NCBI GenBank assembly: GCA_947396885.1
Contig: OX377203.1
Coordinates: 30,631,253-30,695,252, forward strand
Length of the DNA: 64,000 nucleotides
Direction of reading: 5' to 3'
Source of the DNA: Heligmosomoides polygyrus polygyrus
Lineage: Eukaryota > Nematoda > Chromadorea > Rhabditida > Heligmosomidae
Part shown: positions 1 through 12,083 of the stretch, piece by piece
Layout: each line of letters opens with the position of its first letter
How positions within the stretch are numbered: the stretch's first letter is position 1
Notes under the pieces: model-generated
Seen by the model: the letters and a program-made list of their open reading frames with translations, nothing else
Database searches by the model: none
Told to the model about the DNA's origin: nothing
Position numbers and translations under genes: made by a program

Positions 1-1325
1 AGTAATTGGGTTCTTTGTCATGCGGATAGACACAGGTGCTTCCATGATATGCTTTCAGAATTCTAGCTCCTTAACAGAAATTGGCAAAAACGTTAGTGAT
101 TCGGTGACTATGACCTTTCTCAATTTTGCAATAGCCATGAAATACACACTTTCGGTGACTGTAATTTCTCGATCTACGTTCAGAACCGCATTTATTGGAA
201 GGTTTTTTCTAATGAATCAGTACATTTGCCTTAAGGCTATGAGATGTGAAGTACTCTCTAAGAAATTGTGGAGATGTTCTCGGAAAACTGAGACGCCGAT
301 CCTACAGGACTGATGTGAGCTCAAAGTGACACGGACCGTTACATGAAAGTGAAATTTCAGGACCACACAACAGTTTTGTTTAGCGCTGCGTTCTACTTTT
401 CTTTAAGACGGTGTCTTAAGGCAAGTGATGCGCATTGGAAGTTGGTAATCGTTTCGATTTGAGGACGTTTCATTTTTTTCAGCTCGTTGCAGCTTCATCC
501 AGTAGACATTCCAAACCAGATTGTACGCAGCTCCTACATAGAGTCCGCGACCACGGAAAGCTTTTTACAGTCCCGCAAGGGCCAAACTACCGCCAAGCCC
601 GTCCTTTGCACAATACTTCATACCTTCACCACAGTCTTCAACCAACTTCAGATGAAGTGCATTTTGGGGCAGACTATTCTCTCTAGGGAAGTTTCGGCAC
701 AGTCGCAAGTGGCACGTGCATCTTGAGTTGAGTTAATTCAGGTCTCGCCTAGGCTAACTAAGCGTTCCATCCCTCAGGATCGAGGTCTGACAACGGGCAT
801 ATCCAGGAGAAGGAAAAAGCTGATTTTTCCATCGGCTGTTCATGGCTGCTCATTGTGTACACCAACTCAACCTAAATAAAATTGGCAGAGCTAGATGGCA
901 GATCTTACCAAGGAATTGATTTACGCCATTCTTCGATCCTTTTCATTTCGTAAGGTTTTTAAACCTTTCACCTTGCTGATTTTTTAGCTGGGTTAGGCAC
1001 GAGCGAATTTAAATTAAATAGAGGTGGATGTAACCGTTTAACTAAGCGCTTCTTCCCATTTTAGGGAGTACACCCTTTCGTGCCTTCGCGACACTTTAAG
1101 GCATTTTCTATAAGCTTATTTCGCTTTTTGTTCATTTCGAAATCGGAACTGCGGGACGAAGAGCTTAGAAATGCTGATCGATTCAATTCCAGAACATGCG
1201 CTCAGATATGGTGACCTTTTTCTTCATTCAAATTCAAACTCCACAAGTGTAGGACAATAACGCTCCGTTGCTTTGCTCTTTTACAATCCCCTGTTGGGGA
1301 GACTAACAGAAATATCCCAGTCCCT

Positions 1326-1514
1326 TCAATTCCTGCAGTTCCACGTCGAAAGCCTCATAAGTCTCGCGCTCGAGGGCCGAACAAGTGCACTCGCCTTGAA
1401 CGAGCGGCGCGAAATCCTTGTGTTCTCGTGTCCACAGATTAACCCGGCTATGGTTTGCGGAGCCTGCGCAAATCCGAGTTTTGCGCGTTGGGATGGGCTT
1501 CTTCGGCTTCTCAC
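1326..1514 (-). pseudogene. Possible RTE-type LINE 5' fragment
   Basis: Ends with PSSARLMRLSTWNCRN, which resembles the start of the endonuclease of nematode RTE ORFs (MRL-x-T-x-NCR). Nothing of the endonuclease continues beyond the stop. The call rests on a short motif and is tentative. Confidence 0.3.
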
Positions 1515-3899
1515 CGAATTCCGTTTTTCACTTCCCGAATCCCTTCTAATGCTGTGCCCTGCAAAGCAGCAATGAGGACGAATACAGTCAACTAGTTACA
1601 GAGTGTAGATTATGTTCATGGACTCGAAAGTGGATGCCTGGCAAGCTATATTATTGTTAAAGGTGTGGTTGTCACAAACAAACTCTCTGCTTTTATCGCT
1701 CTCTCTTAGATGTCGATCAGGAATCAACTGAGCATTACATTATTCTCTATAAAAGCCTTCAGCCATAGCTTGCCAAGCGCTAGAATGGCCAGGAAAGGGT
1801 CGCAGAGCAGATATAATAGCTTCTAGATACGAAGTGCATATATTACTTCATATCTCAGAGTCGCTTCGCTCCATCCATTCTCCTTTCGTGACTCGGTTTA
1901 GCAAGCATTTTTTCACTCATTGTTTTTTCACTTTCCTCTCGCATTTTTTGCAAAGCCTACAGTACCCACGAGGCGCTTGAAAAACAAGCATAATAAGAAA
2001 GTTCCAAGTATCCTTTAGCCTACTCAAATCAGCCCTCCTATCGCATGAATAATTGCACTTGGTTTTCTCCTCAGTCTGCAAACTACTCGAGTCTTTCGAA
2101 GGCTTTTAGTCACAATGAAGCAGACACTGTGTGCAGTAACGATGAACTGCTTCGGAGAAGTGATACTTTGGAGTTCTACAAAGTCATCTCGCCATTTTCT
2201 TGGTCAACTAGGGCATCATCTTGTTCATTCCTGAAGCAAAAGTGAGGATGAAACGTCTTCTTTTCATATGAGTGCAAATAATTATTAAGGACTGTTGCAC
2301 AGGCTATAGATTGCATAAGGATTGGTTCATTTCAAACAAATAGAAATATAAGAGTGGTGCGCTGAAAATCTCATGGAATCGTACATGCCTCTGAATTTAG
2401 ACGGTGCTATGGCGCAGTCCGAAAAAACTATTCTTACAATGTCGAAGGAGCTAGTGTGCGGGGAAAGGGCTGTAGTGCGGGAACCCACTGACTCCCGACC
2501 ACACTTTTCTTGCAATTTTGCATTTTGCCAGATACATCACACAGTTATGGGCTGGGTGCAGAGGCGCCAGCCGGAGTCCGGAATCAGTCCATGGCTCGGA
2601 TCCCGCTGATACGACACGTATTCTGCTAACGATAAAAAACCGACTTCTCCATCTGCTGGCCACCACGAGACACTGAGTAGGCAAAGTAGACATTAAAATT
2701 GCTTCCGTGATATTTCGTAGAAGTAGGGTACTTTACACATCTTCAAAAAGCTTCATTAATGCTGACCTTTACCCATATCCATTTTGACTATATATAAGAT
2801 ACTTTAACAGGCTAGGTTAGATAGCTCAGCTTGGGTGGAATAGCTCGCAAATCGCGTGATCTCAATAAGCCGGGTGCCTTTGCTTTCATTTGAATAAGGG
2901 GATCTAGATAAGGATCTTTTTTATCAGGGAGAGGCAAGCCTGAAGATGCAGCTGTGCCTTAGTCTCATGCCGCATCAATGCCTTCCGTTTCCCTGAACTT
3001 GCCCTAGGGCTCTTACATGATGGGGCACGAAAGGAACGTTCAGGAACAACCAGGGGAGGAGTGGTAGACAAGATCAGATGTGTCCCTTCCGATTAGAATA
3101 GATTTCTAATGCTTTTGTGGAAGGAAGCCTCTGCCTACATCGTTGTAAAAGGGCACCGTGACTCGTACATTTGCCCCTCCTGGACTGAGTTGGCAGCCCA
3201 CAAAGAATCCCGGAACTGGTCTCGCCTGGTCTCGCCGGCTTGAGAGGAGGCGAAAGCTCGGGTCGCGTTGATTGCATTCCACTAAGGTAGGCTATGCTTG
3301 AGCAGACTAACCCGATTATCGCCGCCGGACATCGCACACTTCTGAAGCGCAAGTGCACCACACATTCGCCTTAGGAAAATCTGAGTTAATACCTTGGAAA
3401 CGGATCTCTTTCTCCTGGGAAAGAATGAAAAACGATGAAGCTGATGCTGATGAGCTGACGAGCCGATGAGATAATCAAGCTGAATCAGCAGAGGCTAGGA
3501 TCCTCCGTTTTGAGCTGGCTATTGGCGCTCCAGTCATTGTGGTCACATCCCCATCATTCGCGGCTTCCTGCAGCCGGACAGTGTGGTCATCGTTCCGAGT
3601 GATTACCTCAATTCCTGCAGCGGAGCGGGCACGCTTGCCCTCATTAAGGCCGTCAAGAATGTCACAACCGTCAGGCGCCCTTATAAATGGAAATCGAAGA
3701 GTCTGCTCTGAAAAACACCTGACGAGGGTTTTTGCCCGTTGGGCGGGCGTCTGCTGTCGTAACGAATGTGACACTTGAGGATTCGTACGTGAAACTCTAT
3801 TATGGGACACAGAACACGGGGAAACCCACGCTGACTGTGACGTCTTCGAACTTACGATTTCTTGATAGTCTATGTAGTACAACTCAAGGAGTTCCTAGT
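1515..3899. other. No gene recognised
   Basis: Only short ORFs that look random; no repeat family of the window was recognised. The same is true of 1-1325. Confidence 0.4.
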
Positions 3900-4119
3900 G
3901 AAGGATGAAAGGATGAAGGACGGCGTTACTCAATCCCTTTTGGGATGCGTCACGCATTCTATTTCTAAGGGATGTCGTGGAGGTGAGTTTATTTATTTAT
4001 TTATTTATTTGAATGCATATTCGGCCATACTATGCGGTGACCAGCCGATGAACAAGTCAGCGCTTTATCCGTCCCAGACAAAAATGGTACCAATTGACCG
4101 ACCCTGGAGGGATGGAAGG
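3900..4119 (-). repeat. tRNA-derived SINE, reversed, with an (ATTT)n insertion
   Basis: GGATGAAAGGATGAAGG tail, CCCTTTTGGGATGCGTCACG, then an ATTT run at 3987-4010 in the middle of the body, then GCCGATGAACAAGTCAGCG and CCGACCCTGGAGGG. The ATTT run is absent from other copies and may be a LINE tail insertion. Confidence 0.65.
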
Positions 4120-4651
4120 CGAAGATGCAAAATAGTTACATTAGAAAAAATATTATCTGAATGAATTTTGAAGCCCACAACGGGGACTATATACATAGAA
4201 GCGAGTCCAATTTGATTTGGAAAGTTTCCAGTTTGATTTGAAAAGTGTCCATTTCGACATGAAAATAGTATCTGCAGAAGTTATACGAGACAGGCAGAAA
4301 ATTTAGGCTTGAAGTTAGCAGACTTTTTGCGCTTCACCTGGCCTTTGAAGTCCTTGTTTATATTTCGAACTGGTCCTAGAACGATCGTGCTTGTGTGGTT
4401 TGCCTGTACGGGCTTCGATTTTGGGGTTTAGGTCTCACAAATATTGAAGAATGGCAAGATATACTGAAAGCGTAAGCTCGAACAGGAGAGGACGGAGAGA
4501 GAGAAGAGAGTACGTTCGTAGTCAGGATGTTATCCGCCGCATCATCAGAAATGCTTGCTCCGGAAATGGGTGCAAAAATTATCTTGTCGTGAAAATACGT
4601 CTTCTGAATCTCGGATGAATGACCGCTTAATATATCGTAAACTTGGATGAC

Positions 4652-4692
4652 AGTCTACCGAGATGACTACATAAATAAAAAAATAAATAAAT
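4652..4692 (+). repeat. LINE 3' end signature, weak stem
   Basis: AGTC / GACT can pair (4652-4668), followed by ACAT and an AAAT-type tail. Weaker than the other four examples. Confidence 0.35.
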
Positions 4693-5694
4693 GTGTTATA
4701 AATTCGCTGACAAAGCTCAAAGAAAGGCCGCCTTGCACCCACCGCAGTGCTCAGGACATTCACTGGCTGTGGTCCCCTCGTTGTGACGGACAACGTGACA
4801 CAGAATGAACTGAACTGCATAGAAGGATCTTTTAAGGGTTGTTGGTGTTAGGCTCGTTCCAGCTAGTTGTGCCGAATCTTCATTGTTCCGGACCACCCGC
4901 GAACATCATGCAGTGAGCTCCCATTGAGAATTACGCAGCTGGAACGGTAGAAAATGCTTCCCGTGCTCACCAGGCTTTTCTTTTCCCCTTCCTTTACTCT
5001 GCGAAGGAGCAATGATTTCCGCCAAGTTAGTTCCAGTGGGGACTGGATGAGAACGTCGTGTGCCTCGCCGTGAACATCGCGGAAGAGTGCACTAGCACGG
5101 CTCGTTAGGACGTTTTCGCCGAAAACTCCAATTTTCTAAAACCCCGACGGCAACCCTCGACCCGCCCCTTTAATATGCGCATGCTCCGACGCCCCGCTAT
5201 TCGCTCTAATAAGGATGATAAAGGGTGCACAAGTGCATGTACACGCAAAGTGCAGAGGAAGGCCCTCGGAATTCGTCCTGCCCCAGCCGTCGAGCCGCCA
5301 GCCGCCCTAATTCCATGCTAAACAATGAAGCGACGGCTCCTCGACCTCTAGGTCAAGATCGCTGCCCTCAGGCACTCGACGAGGAACACGGCACTGTTTT
5401 CGAAAATGCTGTGGATAAAGTCCCTTAGAGAACAAGGGATAGAGACGACTGAGCAAGGCGCCGTTCGATCCCTTTTAGAATGTAGCATCTCTTACGCCAA
5501 CGGCACTGATTATTTAGTAGTAACATCGATGCCGCAAACCGCACTTTCGTGGTTCGAAATCAGGTGCAAAACGGTTTCACCTCCACTGAAACAGCAAGAG
5601 GGAACGAAACCTTTGGCTAGTTGATGGCTAGTACACATTGGATCCGATCCAAAAACCTTCGGTTTATGGAATGTTGCGAAGAATGCCTATTTCG

Positions 5695-5860
5695 CGGATC
5701 TCGGATTTTTGCATGATTCGGATAAGGTCGATTTTGTGTACTCCGGATTGATGTTTCGAAAACGATAATTTCTGGGATCCCGGATTTTGGGATGGTTCGG
5801 ATAAGGGTGATCTTGCGGACCCGAGTTTTTTGATTTGGATCGGATGTATCCGAGCGGATC
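5695..5860 (+). repeat. Two degenerate tandem units of about 79 bp
   Basis: CGGATTTTTGCATGATTCGG at 5702 recurs as CGGATTTTGGGATGGTTCGG at 5781, each followed by ATAAGG. Flanking GGATC-rich DNA may hold older units. Confidence 0.6.
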
Positions 5861-6180
5861 TGGATCTACCTGAAAATGATTCATTTGGTTCCAGTGTATA
5901 ATGGCCAGTTGCTTAGCAAGAGACGGGTGAGAGGCATTGGTGCAGAAGCAGTGTCATCGTGTGAAATTAGAGAAGAAGGAAAAGATTTGATTTGAAATGA
6001 AACTCCAGGGTACGGAAAGACTGCCATTTTTTCCATGATAAAATAGGAGGTCCTCCATACACCCTTCTTGCTCCCTGCGATTTTAGATAGTTCAAATGTT
6101 GCTTAAGTGGAACAACGAAGGGAAGAGGGGGGGGGGAGGAAGTCCTTGTAATAGCTTTTGCTCTACCGCTGAAAAGTGCA

Positions 6181-9100
6181 TACAATACCGTCCGCGTCGC
6201 GCGTCAAAAAGACGGTTTGCGACGGAAAAAAACCGTCGCAAACCGTCGCATGCTCATAACTCCTTTAATTTCAAGTTGTTTGAGAAACTGTTAAAACCGT
6301 TCTATTCGTCTCTTAGAGTTCTACACCAGCATATATACAACTTTATCAGATCACCACGCCTTCGCCGTTGGTGGCCTAAAAAATAACTGCAACAGGATTT
6401 TGCGATCAGAGCACCTTATTTTCCAGGAAGTGCATGTGACGTGAAGTGTTTTCGGAGTATCTCAAGCATGGCGTGCGTTGTCAGTGCTCTGTCATGCCTG
6501 CAATGTTCCGAGAGTGTGCTCAACGTATATAGGATCGAACCTCAATTGAATGGGCGGAAGAATGTCCATTGGGTTTCTATCTTCGCTTAATGGAAAATGT
6601 AAAGCCTTCAAGACTATCCTACACCATTTGGAGAATTTTATCAGAAAATTTCAGCCGCCCTACTCGGGAATTGCTCCATTCTGTTCCTGTGAGACTCAAG
6701 TGTGCACCGTGTGCAATGCGTATAGAGATGAACCTATCAATCGAGTGGGTTCGACAACAGGTAGAATGAGTGTTTGCGGAGTTCTATCATAAATTTCTAG
6801 TCGCCCTACTAAGGAATTGCTCTGTCCAGCTAGCCTTTGGGGTGCGCCGTGAACAATGCATATAGAATCGAACCTTTCAATCGAGAGGCGACCGCTTGCA
6901 AATTACACGCGTGGGCGTGTTCGGAGCGCAATAACTCTTTCAACTCCAAATCGTTTCGGCTGCAACTCGTGATTCTTATAGGGAGTAAAGCGGACTACTA
7001 GTGAACTGAAGTAGAACGGTGTAGCTTAGGAGGAGGCAATGTTACAAGGGTGCGAAAATGCAGGTGAGGCTTGTGAGACGAATTTTTTTCTGATTTCGGT
7101 GGACCACTGCAGGAAGACCCGACGAGCGAACGGCCTTGATATGCGCATCCAAACAGAGCGCTTAAGGTGCTTTACGATGACATGCTCATAGCTCCTCATT
7201 TTCCTAAACTGCCTAAGCCTCAGCTGCCAGTTTAAAGCGGCGGATGACAGCGGTTAAAGTTTCTTGCGCTCTTACTCGCCCAGATTTGAGTGTGCGACAC
7301 TCGCAATGGTACCGTTCTGTTCAGCATGAAAAGCGCTATCGAATGGGTCCGATTCCGACCCAGTTTGGGAACACTGATTTTTTGACAGTTTCGCATCGAG
7401 GACGATGCTGCTCGAGGCCGCGGCAGACGGACGTTGACGTCATTAAAAATCGATATCTTGGAATTGGGACATGTTTGTTGTTTGTTTGGACAGTTCCGAG
7501 CTTCGCCGACGTTCGAAGATCAGAGACGCTGTCGCATGGGCCAAGTCGTCGAAAATTAGGTGGGCCGGCCACGTAATGCGATTCGCAGACACCCGCTGGA
7601 CGAGAGTCATCACAGATTGGATTCCGCGGGATGTCAAAAGAACACCAGGACGCCCACCAACGCGTTGGTCGGACTTCTTCGTGAAAGCCCTGAACGACCG
7701 ATATGACGCTCTTCGTGTCCCTCGAGCGAGGAGGATCCATTGGACCACTCTGGCACGCAACAGGGACGAATGGAGACGCTGCTGGCGCCCGCTCGAGCAA
7801 GTCGATGATCAACGGGACGACAGGTGATACAGGTGATTGGTAGAAGGAAAAACTGTAATGTGGACAAGTAAGAGAGAGGAGAACATCGACCGTTGTTGTC
7901 CTAAATTGCACGCGCGGCGTCTTCTGAGCGCGATAGCTCTGTAAAGTGTGAACCTTTCCGGTTGCAGCTTGTGGGTTTTGTAGGCATTAAAATGTTCTAG
8001 TAGTGTGCCAAAAACAGTGATGTAGCTTATGATAAGACAAAGTTACAGCGCTGCGAAAATGCAGGTTAGCTTTGTGTGACACGATTTTTTCCGAGTTCAT
8101 TCGACTCCTGCGGAATACGCAGAGAGCTAACGGCCTATAGATGCGCAGGCGAGCAGAAGGCTTAAGTTTCTTTACGATGACATGCTCACGACTCCCTATC
8201 TGATTGGACTGCCTTAGCACCCGCTACCATTTTAGGATGGCGGAGTTTTAGCGTTTCAAGTTTACTGCGCCATTATTCGCTCACCTTTGAGTTTTCGGCA
8301 CTCGCAATAACACAATTAGCTTCACCACGAAAAGCTCTATCGAAAGATGTCAATCCCGACCAATTTCAGAAAAATCGATTTTTTGACAATTTCCCATCGA
8401 GGACGGGCGCTCCAGACAGAGCCTGTGCGGACGATGAGTCATATTTTCGATAAAAAAAACAAATCGATATTTTCGAAATCGGCCAAATTGTCTCGTACAA
8501 AATCGTATAGGGGTTATTTGGGGCGCTGATTGCGAATCCGACGTCCGTTTTTGAAAATTCCGTCGGATTCGGTAGGTTTTGGATTTTCTTCTGAATAATT
8601 GACGGTGGTCGGGTGAGGATTATCGATTTTGCTCAAACTTCGTATAGGGACGGGAACTTATTCGGGGTGCCGAACACGATCGTGAAGTTCATTTGGACGA
8701 TTACGGCAGGAGTCCGCCCATACCGATAATTGAGGGTGATTGATGATCCTGACCCGGCCACCTTCAAACGGAAGTAACCTACTGAAATCGGCGGAATTTT
8801 CAAAAACGAACGTCGGATGCGTAATCAGCGCCCCAAATAACCCCTAGATGATTTTGGACGAGAAAATTTGGCCAATTTCGAAGTTATCTATTTTCGATAA
8901 CGTTATCGTCCGCGGAGGCTCGGCGAAGAGCGCCATCGTCCTCGATGCGAATCTGTCAAAAAATCAATGTTTCCAAAATCGGTCGAAATTGGTACCAATC
9001 GTTGGCACCTTTCATGCTGAGGCTAAGGCAGTTTAGGAAGCTGAGGAGTTCCGAGCACGTCATCGTGAAGTCTTTAGCACTCTGTTTGCATGCGCATTTC

Positions 9101-10056
9101 AAGGCGTTTGCTCGCCGGGTCTTCCCGTAGTGGTCCACCGAACTTGGAAAAAAATTCGTTACACAAGCCTCACCTGCATTTTCGCACCCCTGTAACATTG
9201 CTTCTTCCTAAGCTACGTCGTTTTACTTTGGTGTACTACTAGAACATTTTATTGCCTACAACAGTTATGAGTTGCAGCCGAAACGATTTGAACTTGAAAG
9301 AGTTATTGCGCTCCGAACACGCCCGTGCGTGCAGTTTGCAAGCGGTCGCCCCTCCATTGAAAGGTTCGATTCTATATGCATTGTTCACGGCGCAGTCCAA
9401 AGGCTAGCTGGACAGCCTTAGAGCAATTTCTTAGTAGGGCGACTAGAAATTTATGATAGAACTCCGCAAACACTCATTCTACCTGTTGTCGAACCCACTC
9501 GATTGATAGGTTCATCTCTATACGCATTGCACACGGTGCACATTTAAGTCTTGCCGGGACAGATTAGAGCAATTTCCAAGTAGGATAGCTCAAAATTTCT
9601 GATAAAATTCTCCAAACGGTTCGAAATAGTCTTAAAGGCTTTGCATTTTCCAGTAAGGGAAGGTAGAAACGGAGTGAACACTTTCTACTTTCTTCCTCTC
9701 GATTGATAGGTTCAATCCTAAACACATTTTGCACGGCGCACTCTCAAAGCATTACAAGCATGACAGAGCACTGATAACGTACGCTATGCTTTTGATACTC
9801 CGAAAGCACTGCACGTCACATGCACGTCCTGGAAAATAAGGTGCTCTAATCGCAAAAGCCTGCGGCAGTCATTTTTTAGACCACCCACGGCGAAAGCTTT
9901 ATATACGCTTGTGTAGATCTCGAGCAGAAGAATCAAATGGTGCCAACAGTTTCTCAGAGAACATAAAATTAAAGGAGTTCTGAACATGCGACGATTTGCG
10001 ACGGATTTTTCCGTCGCAAACCGTCTTTTTGACCGCGCGACGCGGGCGGTATTGTA
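6181..10056. mobile_element. Large palindromic fold-back element (about 3.9 kb)
   Basis: Outer ends are inverted copies: TACAATACCG at 6181 and CGGTATTGTA ending 10056, followed inward by a run of GACGG/CCGTC motifs, with possible TA duplication at the junctions. Arms of about 1.2 kb (6181-7410 and 8850-10056) are imperfect inverted repeats. A module of about 500 bp occurs three times: 6905-7465 and 7901-8480 in direct orientation, and about 8840-9310 inverted. Between the first two sits the RTE fragment. No transposase ORF is recognisable, so mobility would be non-autonomous. Confidence 0.75.
7465..7840 (+). pseudogene. RTE-type LINE, 3' end fragment
   Basis: A 118-codon open piece carries the C-terminal region of RTE-clade reverse transcriptases common in strongylid nematodes: [40 protein letters not shown] and an RDEW-RRCW end, followed within 20 bases by the element's short 3' terminus. 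The RT and endonuclease are missing (5' truncation). It sits between two direct repeat modules of the large palindromic element and has interrupted it. This copy is less decayed than the other RTE pieces in the window. Confidence 0.8.
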
Positions 10057-11890
10057 AGTCATGCAAATAGAATTCTTGCTGTAAATCAATTGAAAACCAC
10101 GACGTTTTAGACGAATGTATAGAGCGATCTCTCGTTTTAACTTGATAAAACTGCTGCCTTTCTGTGGTATAAAATTAGCACTAAAACGGTTTTTCCTTGA
10201 GAATTTTTTAAAAATTTCAAACGGTACATTCACTTACTGGAGAGTTGAATTAAAAAATATCAAAAAGTCATATTAAATTTTCCTGAACAAAAAATTTATT
10301 GAGGAGTCTCTAGTCTAAACTTAAAGACACTCTTCATTTGAAAAATTTGTCTTAGACCTCTAAAAGTCATGCTTGCATAGAAGAGTATCCAATTTGGTTT
10401 AAAAATGTCTAATTTGACTTGAAAACGGTGCAGCTTAAATAATAGTAATGAGGCTGTGCATGTGATACGCGCTCTACACTCTACCTTATATGTTGCATGG
10501 GTTACCTAAAAAATACAAAATTCGGGTTAATCCGGCAGCTGTAGTTGGCCACCACCGTCTTCGCCTAACTAATACCGAATTTCGCAAGCCTGACGAACAA
10601 GAGGATCTGCTAGGTAGAGGTTGAATGTGAGGCGCTTTCCAAAGCGGATTGGCAAACGTCGACATTTAACCTCTTCTCTTTATCGCCCCACGGAAAACGA
10701 AATCTTAGATGTACTCAACTGCGGAGTTCGGAAGATATCCAGCTCATTCTCTACCGTATCCCTCAGCGGACGCTGACGAGGTCAATTCAACAGTTTTTTC
10801 ATCCATATATGCAACTCTAATTGCATACCGTATCCCTTCGGGACTTACGAAGTTAATTTCAGCAGTCTAGTTCATTCTCGGTTGTACTTCGAAGTTCTGG
10901 TCATTAGACAACAAATCCGGGAAGCGCTGCCTCGGAACTTCGCCAAATTCTGCGTTTTCCAGAAACGTCATACCAGAATGGGAACAAGGTTTCATGATAA
11001 GCAGCTCTAATTATATGTATAACTTCTGTGAAGTCCGCTGTTCTGTCTCATTCTGTCTGCATACCGACTAAGAGTTAACTGGCACGAAGAAGGACGAGAC
11101 ATTCTATGGAAATTTGGGCCTAGCCTAATACTCTGGAAACACCCAAGCAAGAACCTTTATCAGCTTTTCATTAACACGTCAAGAACTCGATTAGGGTGAC
11201 AAGATTAGTTCTCGTACGCCGCTCAGGTTTGGCATGAGACATAGGCTTACGCTATTTTGAACTAGAAACTAATTCAAAAGGAAATGTTTCCTCCTGTATT
11301 AGCTCACCTTGAGAACAAAACTAAATGTACACTTATAGAGCGCTTATAGTGTCAAAGAAAAGAAAAATAAGAACGACTCAGGGCAATCTTTAGCAGTAAT
11401 ATAGAATAATAATAGTACATGCTTACTAGACTGCAGTTTTTAATTCAGCTACTGTAATTAATATCAAGCCTTCCACTTATTTCCTTTCACAAAGTTAATG
11501 AACGAAGTATTCGCCAGGTGAAATATAGCGACATCGTCAATAAATTCAAAATTGCAGCAAGCTAGGACACCGATACATCTTGACGTACCTTAATCGTGAG
11601 CCTTTTCTATTTCTTTGTTAAAAATAATAGTTGGACCTGACGTTTCATCGACCCTATCACGGTTTTAAGAGGTTCCTTGGTTGTTTCAGCTAATCTGAGC
11701 AGTCTCGTGGTGAAACATAACTGTCGGAGGAACACGGAAGCAGTACATGCTCTCACTCTCTCGGAATCGTGTGGCCTATGCGTTGTCGTAATGAGGAAAG
11801 TTCATCTATTTCTGACCACGAGTCACACATTCAACGACAGGATTAGCCGGATGACCTTCAGATGAGCTCCACCGGTCCCGATATACGTAC
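10057..11890 (-). other. Start of intron 3 of the receptor; no exon recognised
   Basis: After the GTACGT donor at 11890 the minus strand continues through AT-rich DNA with no TM5-like coding stretch (I looked for the F-Y-x-P pattern typical of TM5). Intron 3 probably continues through the palindromic element to the left and may leave the window. Confidence 0.5.
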
Positions 11891-12083
11891 CTGATAGCTA
11901 ATTTGCTGGCTGATAAGGCACACGTGCTGACGCAACACTCGATCCCTGAAGCCGTCGTCCTTCCAGCCGGCGAACGGCGCCAGACTGATGAGCAACGACG
12001 TCATCCAGATCACGGCCAGCATGATGACGATCCGCTTCGGCGTACGATTCTGCACATAGCTGATGTCCGTCACCGACCAGTAC
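11891..12083 (-). CDS. ser-4: 5-HT1/SER-4-like serotonin receptor, exon 3 (DRY, TM4, extracellular loop 2)
   Basis: A 193-nt exon. The acceptor CTTCAG (AG at 12084-12085) is followed by G, which completes the Arg codon of D-R-Y; the reading then runs YWSVTDISYVQNRTPKRI (intracellular loop 2), TM4 with the conserved Trp in AVIWMTS, and APFAGWKDDGF into extracellular loop 2, where HVCLIS supplies the second disulfide Cys. It ends ISYQ in phase 0 before a GTACGT donor at 11889-11890. GWKD in TM4/loop 2 and an ISQ-x-x-x-YQ pattern leading to TM5 are 5-HT1-class features; tyramine/octopamine receptors differ here. So the ligand is inferred to be serotonin with Gi/o coupling. The exons for TM5, the third intracellular loop, TM6 and TM7 were searched for by eye on the minus strand of 1-11890 and not found, so they are probably outside the window. 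Confidence 0.88.

Noticed and set aside
3475..3882. Minus-strand 135-codon ORF, considered as receptor intracellular loop 3
   Set aside because: No TM5/TM6 sequence adjoins it and no phase-0 acceptor leads into it.
7336..7911. Minus-strand 191-codon ORF
   Set aside because: Antisense of the RTE fragment and of the palindromic element; no domain.
9784..10233. Minus-strand 149-codon ORF
   Set aside because: Lies across the end of the palindromic element and flanking AT-rich DNA; no domain or splice support.
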